A DNA stretch of 64,000 bases, from positions 8,364,227 through 8,428,226 of the forward strand of contig NC_066835.1 in assembly GCF_001640805.2 (NCBI RefSeq), read 5' to 3'. The notes beneath the pieces were generated by a model. That model had not been told where the DNA came from and ran no database searches. It worked only from the letters and a program-made list of their open reading frames with translations. The number at the start of each line of letters is the position of its first letter. The first letter of the stretch is position 1. The translations under genes were made by a program, and so were the position numbers. This document shows positions 38,495 through 49,889 of the stretch, piece after piece. This DNA comes from Lates calcarifer. Lineage: Eukaryota; Chordata; Actinopteri; Centropomidae.

Positions 38495-41400
38495 GGAGGG
38501 TTTTAGTAAACAAGTTCTGTAATTTCTGTGAAATGAATCTCTAGCTGGGTGACCTAAATGAATAGGGAGGATGAATTTGCTATGTGTGTGTGAGAGAGTT
38601 TGTGTGGGCGTGTGTGTGTGTATGTGTGTGTGTGAGTGTGAGTGTGTATACATGGGTTTGACAGGGGGTTAGAAGTCAGGGGCCTCTCTTGGTCTCTCTC
38701 TTTAGCAAGTGAGTGAAATACAGGCCCGGTTGTCAAGGTGACAGGCCCTGACAGCACACTCCAACTAAACCGTTAACAGCCTTTCACCAAGGAAATACAA
38801 CACACACGCAAAACACACACACACACACACGCACAAATCTCCCTCTCTTTCTTGCCCACTCCCTCCGCGCTGTATTACTTTTTTCCTGAATGCTCATTCC
38901 GCGTTTTCCTTCAAATTTCTTTTTCTAAATTCTCCCCCTCACTCCAACTCTGCGTGTTCATACTTGGTAGCGGCTCTTTGCATTCACAGATCAACTTCCC
39001 TCATGCTCAGGCAAGTTTACAACACTCACAGCATCTGAGGAGTATTTGGATTCGCCTGTGCAAAGCAACCGGGTGGTGCAATTTTTACCATTCGTCCAGG
39101 TGACGGCAAGGTGTTGACAGATGAGAAAGCTAAGTGAGAAATCGTACAGCAAAGGGAGGTGAAGAAATGAGAGGTGGGATGGAGGGAGGAGGAATATGGG
39201 AGGGAGTGGCTGAGGGTAATTTATTATTCTAATGTTTTTGTCTTTGATTCATTTCTATGTGTCCGTCCCAGTCGGCTCAGCTATCAGTCCGTCACTCTCC
39301 CTGCATCAGCACCCTTTATTTTTGGTTTCTTTATCCCTAGTTTCTTTGGTTTGTCTGTCTGTTTGACAGCTGGGTCTGCCACCATGCTGTACCTATCAAA
39401 GCCTGTCACAAACCTCATTCTGCCCTGCGGGTACACACATGCACACACACACACACACACACAGAAAGAAAGAGATGGAGGTAGAGGAAGCAATTTTTGT
39501 CTGAATGAATGTACATGATATAATCAGCTAACAATCATCTAATCAAGATTTGGGAAACCAGGATATTGTTCAGACTGTCTACAGAGCAGGCTTGTTGCTT
39601 TCAGCACAAATTAAATATTTTCTGCAAATTCAATCCTGTTAGCCTGCAGATTGAATACATACCCAAAACTGTCATCACGATGCCCAAACACAGCTGCTTG
39701 TTGGCTCCAGCTCTCCTGACCCAGTTCCTGCTGACAAACACTGAGGAGTTTATGGTAGAGCTGAACGTGTATTTGTCCTGGTTAAGATGGAAACGCTCAC
39801 TGAATGCTTCCATGTTGACTCACTTCCACTTTTAAAGGCCGAAATGAAATTCCAGACTCACTGGAAATAAGGACGTACGGTGACCGATGGAAATCACCTG
39901 CACATGATTTGGAAACACAGAGCTGTGTCCTCAGAGAGGACACGACTTATCAGATGATTACCACCATTGTCAATGGAGAAAGTGAGACCAGCAGACTGGG
40001 GAATATATGATTCAGCATGCTACAACATTTACTTACTGAATTCTCTGTGAATATATTTGGCAAGAGTCAGCTCTTGTTTGCCAGCTGACCCTTCCGCAGC
40101 TCCATTTTGGCTCCTTTAAATGTTTAAAAGTGATGTGAATTGTTAAAAGTTTGTTGTTTTTTTGTTGAAAAATGAAGTGAAATGAAATGAAACACTCAAC
40201 CCCTTATGTCCTTTATCATTACATCATCCTTCATCCTTCACAGATAGTGATGTGATGCAGATGCTTAATCAGATATGATGCTGATACATAATAGTATGAC
40301 AAATTCAATCTGTCCAGGACACATTTTACTGTATAGCAACAAATCTCTTGCTTGCAGAATAATTTGTTACATAATAAACTCTACAGGCATAAAGATCAGC
40401 TGCTCTGCTGTGACTGATGGAACTCAATTTCATTTGTAGCTGAGGATCTGGTTTCATTTTTAAAATAACAAATTATTTGCCAATGTATGTGGTTCCTGTG
40501 TTAACATATAACCTCTAAAAACTTAAAGGCCACCTAAGCCCTGGGGGTGAGCTGTGTTGGCCTTTGGGAATCGGCTGACTGAGAGACTCCTTCATTAATC
40601 TGAGGCCTCTGACAACTGTCTGTCAGCAGCTGAGGGGGATTTCCACACGTTCAGTCGCTGGCTGTGTCTGAGAACAAAACCATTCATTAGCGCACGGCAT
40701 AAATTTTGACGTGGGATCTCTCATCAGTGGCTGGCTTGACATCCCGCTGCTCCGAGTTAACTCAGGTGTTTCCCTGTCTGCGTTTTAGCTGCTTGCTCTT
40801 AAATTAAAGGCTGATGGATAAACATATGCACATGCTGACACTCACACCTATAGTATACAATCCTCACTGAGTCTCTTTAAACTCAGACTTCAAAAATGTG
40901 CTAACCTGTCTGCACAATCACAGAACGTAAACAGAGACAAAAAATCGTAGATACACAAAAGCTTTGAGCAAACAGTGTTGACACTTAAATAAAAGAATCA
41001 GGTGAGAGCAAACACTGACATGTTGTCATTGTATCTGATACAGGTTAACAACAGCTGCTGATGACAGACATGTATTGGTCTATGAGTTTATCTAGGGCGA
41101 GGTTGTTGTGCATTTTGACTTTGATGTGTGGCTAACTGCTAGTTAGCTACTAACCTTATCTGTTCTGCCATTTGGTGCTGGGCAGATAGCTTGCGGTTGA
41201 TTTAAGAGAGCTTTTTGCTAAAAACAGCTGGCTGCTATGGCTGAGAAACAACACTGATGAATGGAAATGTGTCGAAACATTAAAGCCGGGGAGCCATGTT
41301 ACCAAAACAATGTGCTGAAAGACCCATAGATTTGAGGTCCACTGCAAGGTTGTTTGATAATTCTCTGTGGGTTTGTCATTGTGAGCAACTTTCTCTACAT

Positions 41401-42762
41401 AATATAGTCATTTAATCCACTTGAATGGAAAATTTTGATTTGAGCAGCTTTAAAAAACATTTGGCACTGCTGCTGAAATTAAGTATGTGATTAACATAGG
41501 CCAGTTTATCCAAAAACAGTGATCAGCTGGATGTGAGGAACAGGGATAATTCTTGCTCTTCAAAATGGAAACAACCCACCACCTTTTGATGCACTTATGT
41601 TCAGCACATACATTATAAGTCATATACAGTGACTTTATATGTGACCTAAGGGTTCAGTCTGTTGTGATGTTAAAGTACAGGCTTCAGCTAACAGTGGTTT
41701 TATTTCAAAGAAGCTTACTGAGTAATAAGTAGGCTATACAGTATTTCAATGGGAAATCCCCTGGTTTGATGCTAAGGCATGAACATTATGTGTGTTCATG
41801 GATTGCATGATTGCATCTAGTGTGTACATGTGGCATGTAGGCTTACTGTATATGTATCTGGTTGTGTGCATGTGTGTCAGTGTGGGTTTGCCTCTGTGTG
41901 GGTTCAGTTTCACATCCCAAACTTAGATTCTTGAGATGCTCTCTTTCTGACTCCTCTGCTGTCATGCTATGGTGTGACATGACTTCATTGCATGAATATT
42001 CACCATGCTAACGTACAGACTTGTTGTAGCTGGGGAGAGATCCGTATCTCCCTAAATCTACCACTTCTGAGATCAAACGATTCCAGATAACGTTCGCTAA
42101 GTGTTACGCACAAGATGAAACAAAAAGTCAAAGGCTTCTACTCTCAATGTCTCTTTATTTTTCTCTCACGCCTCTCTTTGTTTCATTTTCCACTGCATGA
42201 TGAATGACCACTGTTATGTTGCTTCGTGTGGGCATCTGTGCCTGCGTGCTGTATGTATAGATGTTTGCATGCATCCACACTCCCTTTTCGGCCATCCTGT
42301 CCCCCTGCTGTTGTAACAGTTGCTCTCCTTTCACCATTGTTGCTCAGAAAAGCTCCACACGTGTTCTCATTCCCAATGTAGGAGGGCTAGGGAGCCTCAC
42401 ATGTCTGATTCAGTCACCACCTCTATTGTGTTGGCTCATGTTGTGAAGTGGCTCATCTTCATTCATATTTTCATACACTGATTCTTAAATTATGCTGATT
42501 TCAGACTATCATGCTGCTGTATTCTGGGACTCTGGGGGTCCTGGAGGTACAGGGGGTCCCCTCTCCCACTCACTCTCACCAAGAGCAGATGGCTCTGGCT
42601 GGGTTGGACTGCGTGAATGAGCCCCTATTGTCTCTGGATGTAGCGTAGCCGCCTAGCCCAGATGGCTTTTGTACCTTTTGTGTCTATGCTGACTTTCTGT
42701 GGAGTGAGACAGTGTGCGGTGTCTGCTCCAGTGGGTGGTAGCCCTCTGCTCGCTTTCATTAG

Positions 42763-42763
42763 C

Positions 42764-42792
<29 letters not shown>
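42763..42792. repeat. (CT)n microsatellite
   Basis: About 15 CT units. Confidence 0.95.
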
Positions 42793-42794
<2 letters not shown>

Positions 42795-42933
42795 GCTCTT
42801 TGTCTCTTACTCTCTTGTTTCTCATTGTGTCAATTCAGTCCACTTCAAATGAGCTTTATTGGCATGACAGTGAAGTAACACTGCCAACAAAAAATAAACA
42901 TTTAAATGTATGTTACAAGTAGAGCCCAAATCA

Positions 42934-43245
42934 TATATGGCCAAAAGTATGTGGACACCCAAACATTACACCCCTTTTTACTAAAGTTGTTGGATGTGGT
43001 TTTATTTAGGGCTCTGTGCAGGCCAATCTAGTTCTTCTACACCAAACTAAGAAATCTTCTTTTTGTGGATAGGGGTACTGTCATGTTTAAGCAGAAAAGG
43101 GTCTTTCCCAAACACAGCTGGCAAGATTATATTCTGATATATTTGTAATTTCTCTTAATTGGGACTAAGGGGTCCTAATCAAAACCATGGAACAGCCCAA
43201 GACCACAAGTACACAAAAGTATGTGGACAAAGTTGTCCATATGGT
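42934..43245 (-). mobile_element. Tc1-like transposon relic, internally deleted
   Basis: The left end TATATGGCCAAAAGTATGTG is the terminal word of a well-known fish Tc1/mariner family. Internal words (GGGCTCTGTGCAGGCCA, TTCTTCTACACCAAACT, CCATGGAACAGCCC) match, by recall, the antisense of its transposase gene, so the element's coding strand is minus. Only about 310 bp remain of what is usually over 1 kb. The transposase is destroyed. The word CAAAAGTATGTGGACA recurs at 43214-43229 in the same orientation as at 42942-42957, instead of inverted as expected for a terminal repeat. Confidence 0.75.
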
Positions 43246-43841
43246 GTACAGTAAATGTCAATAAACAACAAGAAATTCAGTACTAAATAAATACCCGTAC
43301 TACTCGCTTGTTCACATTGCACACTTCATTTTCTTTTCTCCATTTAAGATTATTGTTTAAATGTACAGATACATTTGCAGTTTGCTGTTTTATTTTTTAA
43401 TTGTCAGATGTTCTACTCAGTGAATATCTTGCTCATGGTTCTTTGTCAAACAAACTTTAGGAATGCTTATAAGAATATTTATGTTGTTTTTGTTTAAAAG
43501 GAAACTAAGCCATGTATTAATCATAAAACAGTTAATACTGACTATAATGTGACTATGCTGGCACAACTGTTTGATTCAATTCACATTGTTCTACCTGTTC
43601 TACCTACAGTATGTGTCCAGACATAATCTCAGGTCCTGATGTTTAATAAGCTTTAGTAAATGCTAGCAGCATCCCTCTATTGTGTGTGATTGTGTGCATA
43701 TGTGTTCATGCACAACTGTCTACACGTTGTTCTGTTTAAGGCATTTTGTGGAATTCGGAATTTGTGGTACTGGTTGCTTGTTTTGCTGTTTAAAGCTGCA
43801 CTTTTCCCCCATGGCTAAATGTCGAAAACCACACACACGCG

Positions 43842-43843
<2 letters not shown>

Positions 43844-43874
<31 letters not shown>
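43844..43874. repeat. (CA)n microsatellite
   Basis: About 15 CA units, adjoining the CCCTAA-type repeat fragment. Confidence 0.95.
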
Positions 43875-43877
<3 letters not shown>

Positions 43878-43884
43878 CACCCAT

Positions 43885-43982
43885 CCTTGTATACCTATCT
43901 TAGTGAGGACCCGTCATTTACATCATGCATACCATAACCCTAAGCTAAACTTAATTCTACCCATAACCCTAAAACCAAGTCA
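43885..43982. repeat. Teleost 'GTGAGGAC...CCCTAA' repeat fragment
   Basis: CTTGTATACCTATCTTAGTG, then AGGAC and several CCATAACCCTAA-like words ending in CCTAAAACCAAGTC. This resembles, from memory, a widespread fish repeat with telomere-like hexamers. It is too short and degenerate to be a real interstitial telomere array. Confidence 0.5.
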
Positions 43983-44158
43983 CACACACAGACAGACACA
44001 GACACACACTGCTTGCTATCTGGTTCAGCTGTGTGTTCTGAAAACAGTAGAAGATGGTTTAGGTGGTGAAGGCTCTGAGAGATTATAGTGGTGATCTGAC
44101 TCTGTAGGTATCTATCAGCTGAGAGAGAGAGAGGGATACCATTCAAATTCTATGACAT

Positions 44159-44160
<2 letters not shown>

Positions 44161-44222
<62 letters not shown>
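44161..44222. repeat. (GT)31 microsatellite, the longest in the window
   Basis: Sixty-two bases of uninterrupted GT. Confidence 0.97.
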
Positions 44223-44225
<3 letters not shown>

Positions 44226-47200
44226 CCTTCTTGTACCATCTTCCACCGAACCGCAAAAAGTCACATCAGTGCACCACCTCGCTGCTCCACTCATTTCCAT
44301 GTAACAGCTAATTTACTCCTCAAATCAAGTCAGGTGTCTAATGAATCTACACGTCTATGTTAGCACTGACCTAGGATGACCTCTCGGTCTCTTACACACA
44401 GACACACACACGCCACCCTTAATGTGCGCTGGTCTTGTCATAAGGAGGATCATGCATTCCCTCGTGCCCTCAGGGGCCCAGCAGCACGATGCCAGGCTTC
44501 AGAGCGCTGGTTAAATCCCCACCAGAGACAGTCAGCCTGTCTGCCTGGCAGGCTGGCACTTCTGCAGACTGTATTTACTGCAACCTCTCGAAGAAAAGGA
44601 TCTGATTACCACAAGGAATATATACAACGCATCAATCAGCAGGCAGGCAGAGAGGGAGAGGGACAACAAGAGGCAAATAGAGAGAGGGAGAGAGAGGGGG
44701 GGGAGTGTGGTTCACTATTGTGGTTTTATTGGTGCTCTTAAACCTTTGCACACACATGTGTAGCCATGCACATGCACACACACACACACACACACACATG
44801 CACACACTCACTCACAGGGTTTTTCTGGCAGGGGATGTGGGTCCAGAGAGCAGTCTGGTGTTTCAGTTTCAATCTTGCCCCCAGACCAGATCAAATACAC
44901 CATTCGGCAACTAAAGATGATGTCACTATCCCACAGCTGTCCCTACCACTCAGTGCTACACCGTACTGTGTGTATCTGTGTATGTGTGTGCGTGCGAAAA
45001 TCTCTACTCTCTCTCTCTCTCTGTCTCCCTCTCCTCTTGCAAAACTCTGGGGATCCTACAGGCCGTGCTGAAAGCTATGGTCCGGATCGAATTCTGTCTG
45101 TGTATATGTGAGACACACACACACACATGCACGTATACTGTATACTCCAATTCTAGCTGCCGGGAATGGCATGACAAGAGAGTGGGAAAGGGAGGGGAAA
45201 TGAGGGAGAAGTGGGGATGCTTTTACAGCAGAACCATCACAAACCATCAGAGGATAACGGTATTTTACTCACACATAACCGGCCACACACAGAACTGTAT
45301 ACTGAGCATGTGCATATGTGGAAATAGAGTGAAACTCAATATGGACAGTGTCGTACTTGAGTGCTGTTTTGAAGTGTGTGTGCCTCTCTCATTCTGTTTT
45401 GTCAAACTTAATACCTTTTCTCCTCTGTTTCAAGCATTTCACTTGTTTTCCCATTAAGTAGAAGAGGCTAAATGATAAATTACATGATGATAAATCACTA
45501 TATAAAAACAACTGTGATGATTAAATTTATAATTCAGAAATAGATTTAGTCCTCAGGTTTCTGTGGACATAGTTTGTCTGTTAATGAATAAAGCATGGAT
45601 GTTCATGCTTACTGCACTGCATTCAGCCAGTTTAGAAACAGTTGCACCTCCACTGTAAAGAGAGTCAATCAATATATTTCAGTTCTAATGTAAAATCTAC
45701 AAAGTTTTAGAAATCAGTTAGATTCTAAAAAAAATAATCACAGCTCAGGTCAGTTTTTCTATGAGAATAATGTGATAACATGCAAATAAGAAGTAGGCTC
45801 TGCTTTTAATATGCATAGTGTTTGTATGGGCCAAGGTTTTGATAAAGCATGAAAAAAAATCCCTTTAATCAGCCAGACGAGCCCTTTCAACGCAGACACT
45901 TCCTTTTTTATTGAAGCCAGATATTTCAAATTTCCTCTTAGTCCTGTCTGCATACTGGCTGTACTACTTCAAAGTTACATGTAAAACTTTAGAGGTACTT
46001 GTAAACAGACAGGCATCTGTGTTCTCTCTGTCTGCTCTCTTTCTCTCCTATGTCCCACTATTACAGTCATATGAGTAATATTGCTCTGTGCAGCCTTGTC
46101 AGTTGACTTCTGAAAGATTTTGGGATATTTTTAAACACATTTACCTTTAAAGCTCTGTTAACACAATTACTGTGTTGGAATGTGGGGATGATCAATACAA
46201 TAAAGATTATCTACCACCACATTACTGATTCGATGCTTTAGAGAAATCTTCAGAGATCACAATTTCTCTTAACTGTCTTTGTTTAAATACCACAGAATAT
46301 GAAAAATAATTTTCTATTAGTCCTTGACTTTTAGAGATTAAAAGATTAGATTAAAAAAGAATATACATTTTTGAAAAGTATTTCTTCTTACATACAATTC
46401 CTTACATTATTTTGTAGAAAAAATATTTTCAAAGAAAGTAATTTTATAAAAATATTTCAAATTTCTAACAAGATGGCACTAAGAGAGAGAGAGATAATAT
46501 ACAGCTGCCCACTAGCATAACAGCACAACAGTGCATTTAATATAGCATAACTTCTTTATGCTCTTAATTTATGGAGGTTAACGCATTGAAGGTTGAAAGC
46601 TTCCTGGAAGTGAAACAGGAGTGTTCATGCTGTAACTGTACACAGCTAAGTGCATGCACTTCAATATTTGTATTTAAGCCATTTTTTGTGTGGAGGACTT
46701 TTAGAGGGCTGTTATATCTGCTTTGATTTAATTAAGGGATTTGTGTGTTTTCCCCATCACTGGGACCTACAGTACATATACTGATATACACTGTGGTGCA
46801 ATTCAAGCAGCATGGCACAAAATACAGTTACAAATTTAGCATTACTTAACATTGCATTAGCTTTATTTAGCCTTAGCTGATAAAATCTGCTCATTTCAAT
46901 GTTAGACGCTCATTATTTTCAAATTAGGCAAAGTATGCAAGAGATTTTTTATAGATTTCTTTACACTGAGATTGTGTAATAAGTTCCTTAAATATCTTAA
47001 TCAATTTGTTATCATTCCATTTAAGTGTTACCTCGCACTGTATGAGGCTTCTCTTTTTTTTTTAACCAAGCCCTTTTCTTTGACGTGTCAAAGTCCAACC
47101 TCCACACCTCAATCTTTCTGAGCACAGCACAAAGTCACATTGAGAAATGATTAAAAATAACTATTTCTAAGAAGAGAAATATTCCTTTGAAATCAAATTC

Positions 47201-48279
47201 TGGTATTCCCTCCTTTCAAGTTTTTGCTGAGCTTCCTGCCTCCCTAACACTCAACATAAAGGCAACAGTGAATAAATCAGGGCAGCACATGCTTCCTATC
47301 TCTGTATGAAAGTCTCATGTATTCAATTAGTGATAATGTTGAACAGTTGCATCTCCATCATTATGGTTACAGTGGGGACAACAATTTCTGAATTCTTGGA
47401 AAGAAATAACTAGTTTTACGTGAGTTTGACTTTTTTCCATGTGGCAAATTACAAGTGGCTTGGATACAACTAAAAATATGTTTTTTTGGAGTTAAACAAA
47501 AATGCAGCATTTCCTTTTCCCTTTCTCCCTGCTTTGCTTTAGGCGCTGTGCAGGGTTCAGCTGCATGGTGGGGAGGGGTTGGAGGTCACGGTGTGGCTCT
47601 CCGTGTGAGCGTCTAGGCTGACATTTGACCCTCTGTGACCTGCTGAACAGCAGCCAAACTGGTGATCTAACTGGGAGTAGAGAGAAGCCCCAAAGGTCAG
47701 GAGAAACACTGAGGGAAAGAACATCTTCTCAGCCTCTTTCTCTCCTCAGAACTTCATTTTCTTCTTTTTTTTCCTCTCTCTTGCTTTATCCTCACATCGC
47801 TGTAACAGCACAAATACTATTTACCAAATCTAAGCCCTACATTTAGCAACAAGAGTGAAGTAAAAGATGCTTATTTTCTTATTGACACCGGTGTCTCTGG
47901 AATTTATGCACTAGGCTTTTAAGAGGTTTCCAGGGCCCAAGGATCATGAAACTCACTCAACAGATAAACGACCATGTAAACATTCAAATCAAGCAGGAGA
48001 AAGGAAAACAAAATGACAGGGTCTTGTTTTCTTTTTTCACCCAAAGCAGCAGGAATTTCTAAATCTTGTTCTACATTATTGTCTTAGTAACAGACAAATT
48101 CTACCATATTTTTCTCCATATTTGACTGATATTTGTTTTCTAGTAACATGTCTTCCCATTCTCACCTCTCTATTTTGGCTTCTCTCTGTATTTTATTGTT
48201 TAAACTCAGCCTCTCATCTTCTTCATTATCCATGGGCTGTTTATCTCCTTACACTTACACAGATTGAGTTCATCTCTTA

Positions 48280-49500
48280 ATAAAAACATTGGCTAAAACA
48301 TATGCTGTGGCATATTTTTTCAGCCAACCCTACAGCTCTTCACAGTCACACATACTCCTCTTCTCGGGCCCCTCTTCCTCTCCTCATCCTTCCCATCCTC
48401 CACCCTGCTCTCTCTCATCAAGGGTCATTTGCTCAGTTTCCTGGCTGCCTCTCTCTCTCTCTCTCTGCTTTTCCTCCACTCTTCTCTGATTGGTGAATTT
48501 CTACTAGAATCTGATTGGTCAGTGCTTTCTGCGCCTCCCCTTGTTAATAGTTGTGAAGACACCTCCCCCTTTTTTGGGGACACTCCTTCTTTCTTCTAGG
48601 ACAGCCTCCTCCTCTGACTCTCCACCTCTTCTGAGGTGCCCCTCCTCCTTTACAAAGAGAGAACAAGTGTGTTAGAGCGCCACCTGGTGGACTACACCTC
48701 TCACATTGTGCTCCACACTATCTGGTGCCTCTCACTGTCCTGCACCAAATACAAAGAAAAATAAATCACCTCAACTAAAGACCTTAAACTTAATTGATAC
48801 AAGAATGATTTCTAAATTGAGAAAAGGTACTGTAAGATATAGGAAGAACCACAGCTCCTACAAAGAAATCAATAAACTCTGGATTTGATCGTTCAATCCT
48901 AGAGTACCCTCTAGTGGTCTCATAATGAAACTACTAAAATAATTACACAGTCCTGAGCAAAATATGGGCAAAAACAAAACAAACAAAAAAAAAAACCCAA
49001 ATTATTGTTGTTAGTATTTACTGTTAAACAACAACACTGCCACTAATTTAGAGCTAGAAATGTAAATGAAAGCCAGTTATTATCACAGATTTAATTATGA
49101 TGGTGATTAAGATTGTTGTGCCATCTTTAAAAGTTCTGTTGTATTTCAGTAGAAAAAGTAAGTCCATACCAGGTCTTCATCTGGTACAGAGGTATTTCCT
49201 CTTCATACCTAACAAATCTGGGCTAAAATCGGACTTAGGGACTTCATGTTATAAGATAGAAATAAGGAATATTCAACAGTGTGTCAAGGCACAGGCAAAC
49301 TAAGTGTTTGCTTGGGGCCTCCAGGTGCCATTGGATTGGGGATTCAAACCAGGCAATTTGAAAACAATGTGAAGTTTGAATTTGAGAATATTTGCTTTTC
49401 AGGTAAAAATTAAAGCATCCTTGTTTTAGGTATTATTCCAAATTGAAAATACAAGTTTTGCAGTGAACTGTGACAAAAAGGCAAAGTCTTCTGTTCAGTC
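48280..49500. other. Intergenic with ATTGG boxes and CTCF-like sites
   Basis: A pyrimidine-rich stretch (48350-48490) is followed by two ATTGG boxes in TGATTGGT context (about 48490 and 48513). Two CTCF-like motifs follow near 48.68 and 48.91 kb. No gene follows in either direction within the next few kilobases. Confidence 0.45.
48677..48690 (-). promoter_or_regulatory. CTCF-like motif, leftward orientation
   Basis: GCGCCACCTGGTGG is the reverse complement of CCACCAGGTGGCGC, which fits the core CCASYAGRKGGCRS at all 14 positions. A weaker match in the same orientation lies at about 48907-48920 (CCCTCTAGTGG). Motif match only. Confidence 0.4.
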
Positions 49501-49504
49501 TGGT

Positions 49505-49885
49505 AATTTAAAGGATAAGTCTGGTCATACTGTTTATTTTCTGATCATTAAAAATTCAATGAAAAGACCAAAATGACCAACAATGAATTGGTTCCACTAA
49601 GAAGTATTGCCTGTGTATCCAAAGCTTATCCCTCTGTGTCATACAGCTCCATTGTTGTCCAAAAATTATTCAGACCACATCAGTGAGACACATCATTGCA
49701 CTCATTGCTGACATGTTCCTTCATTATCATGAACATGGGCACTGTGGTTTATTTTGTGGCAATCCAACATATGTGTTATTCCACAGATAAAAACAGTCCC
49801 CAACAGATGCACTGTTTACTCCTGTCTGAGTACCATTTGCTAAAAACTACAGTGTCCAGCTGTTTTAGGAAAAGACTGACCCATT
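49505..49885. repeat. Probable teleost interspersed repeat
   Basis: The segment from AAAGGATAAGTCTGG to about AAAAGACTGACCC includes CATACAGCTCCATTGTTGTC and CATCAGTGAGACACATCATTG, which I believe recur widely in percomorph genomes. I cannot name the family, and the assignment rests on memory of the word pattern. Confidence 0.4.
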
Positions 49886-49889
49886 TTTA

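Larger units (their letters stand above)
36710..42930. other. Intergenic, gene-free
   Basis: Non-coding sequence with (GT)n at 37550-37583, which ends in GCGCGCAC, (CA)n at 38452-38492, smaller CA/GT tracts at 38580-38650 and 38810-38830, and (CT)n at 42763-42792. ORFs here are translations of the dinucleotide tracts or short chance frames. Nothing else is supported. Confidence 0.6.
43250..48280. other. Intergenic, gene-free
   Basis: Non-coding. It includes (CA)n at 43844-43874 next to a telomere-like CCCTAA repeat fragment, a long (GT)n at 44161-44222, (CA)n at 44775-44798, and A/T-rich sequence from 45450 to 47500 without recognisable elements. No gene can be supported. Confidence 0.6.

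Noticed and set aside
38508..38530. ACAAGTTCTGTAATTTCTGTG resembles the antisense of miR-148
   Set aside because: The seed end does not match (TTTCTGTGA instead of TGCACTGA) and no hairpin partner was seen; it lies beside a microsatellite.
43925..43975. Interstitial telomeric repeat (CCCTAA words)
   Set aside because: Only a few degenerate, irregularly spaced hexamers, which belong to a common interspersed repeat.
37550..44222. CRISPR-like or minisatellite arrays suggested by regular GT/CA blocks
   Set aside because: Plain dinucleotide microsatellites without repeat-spacer structure.
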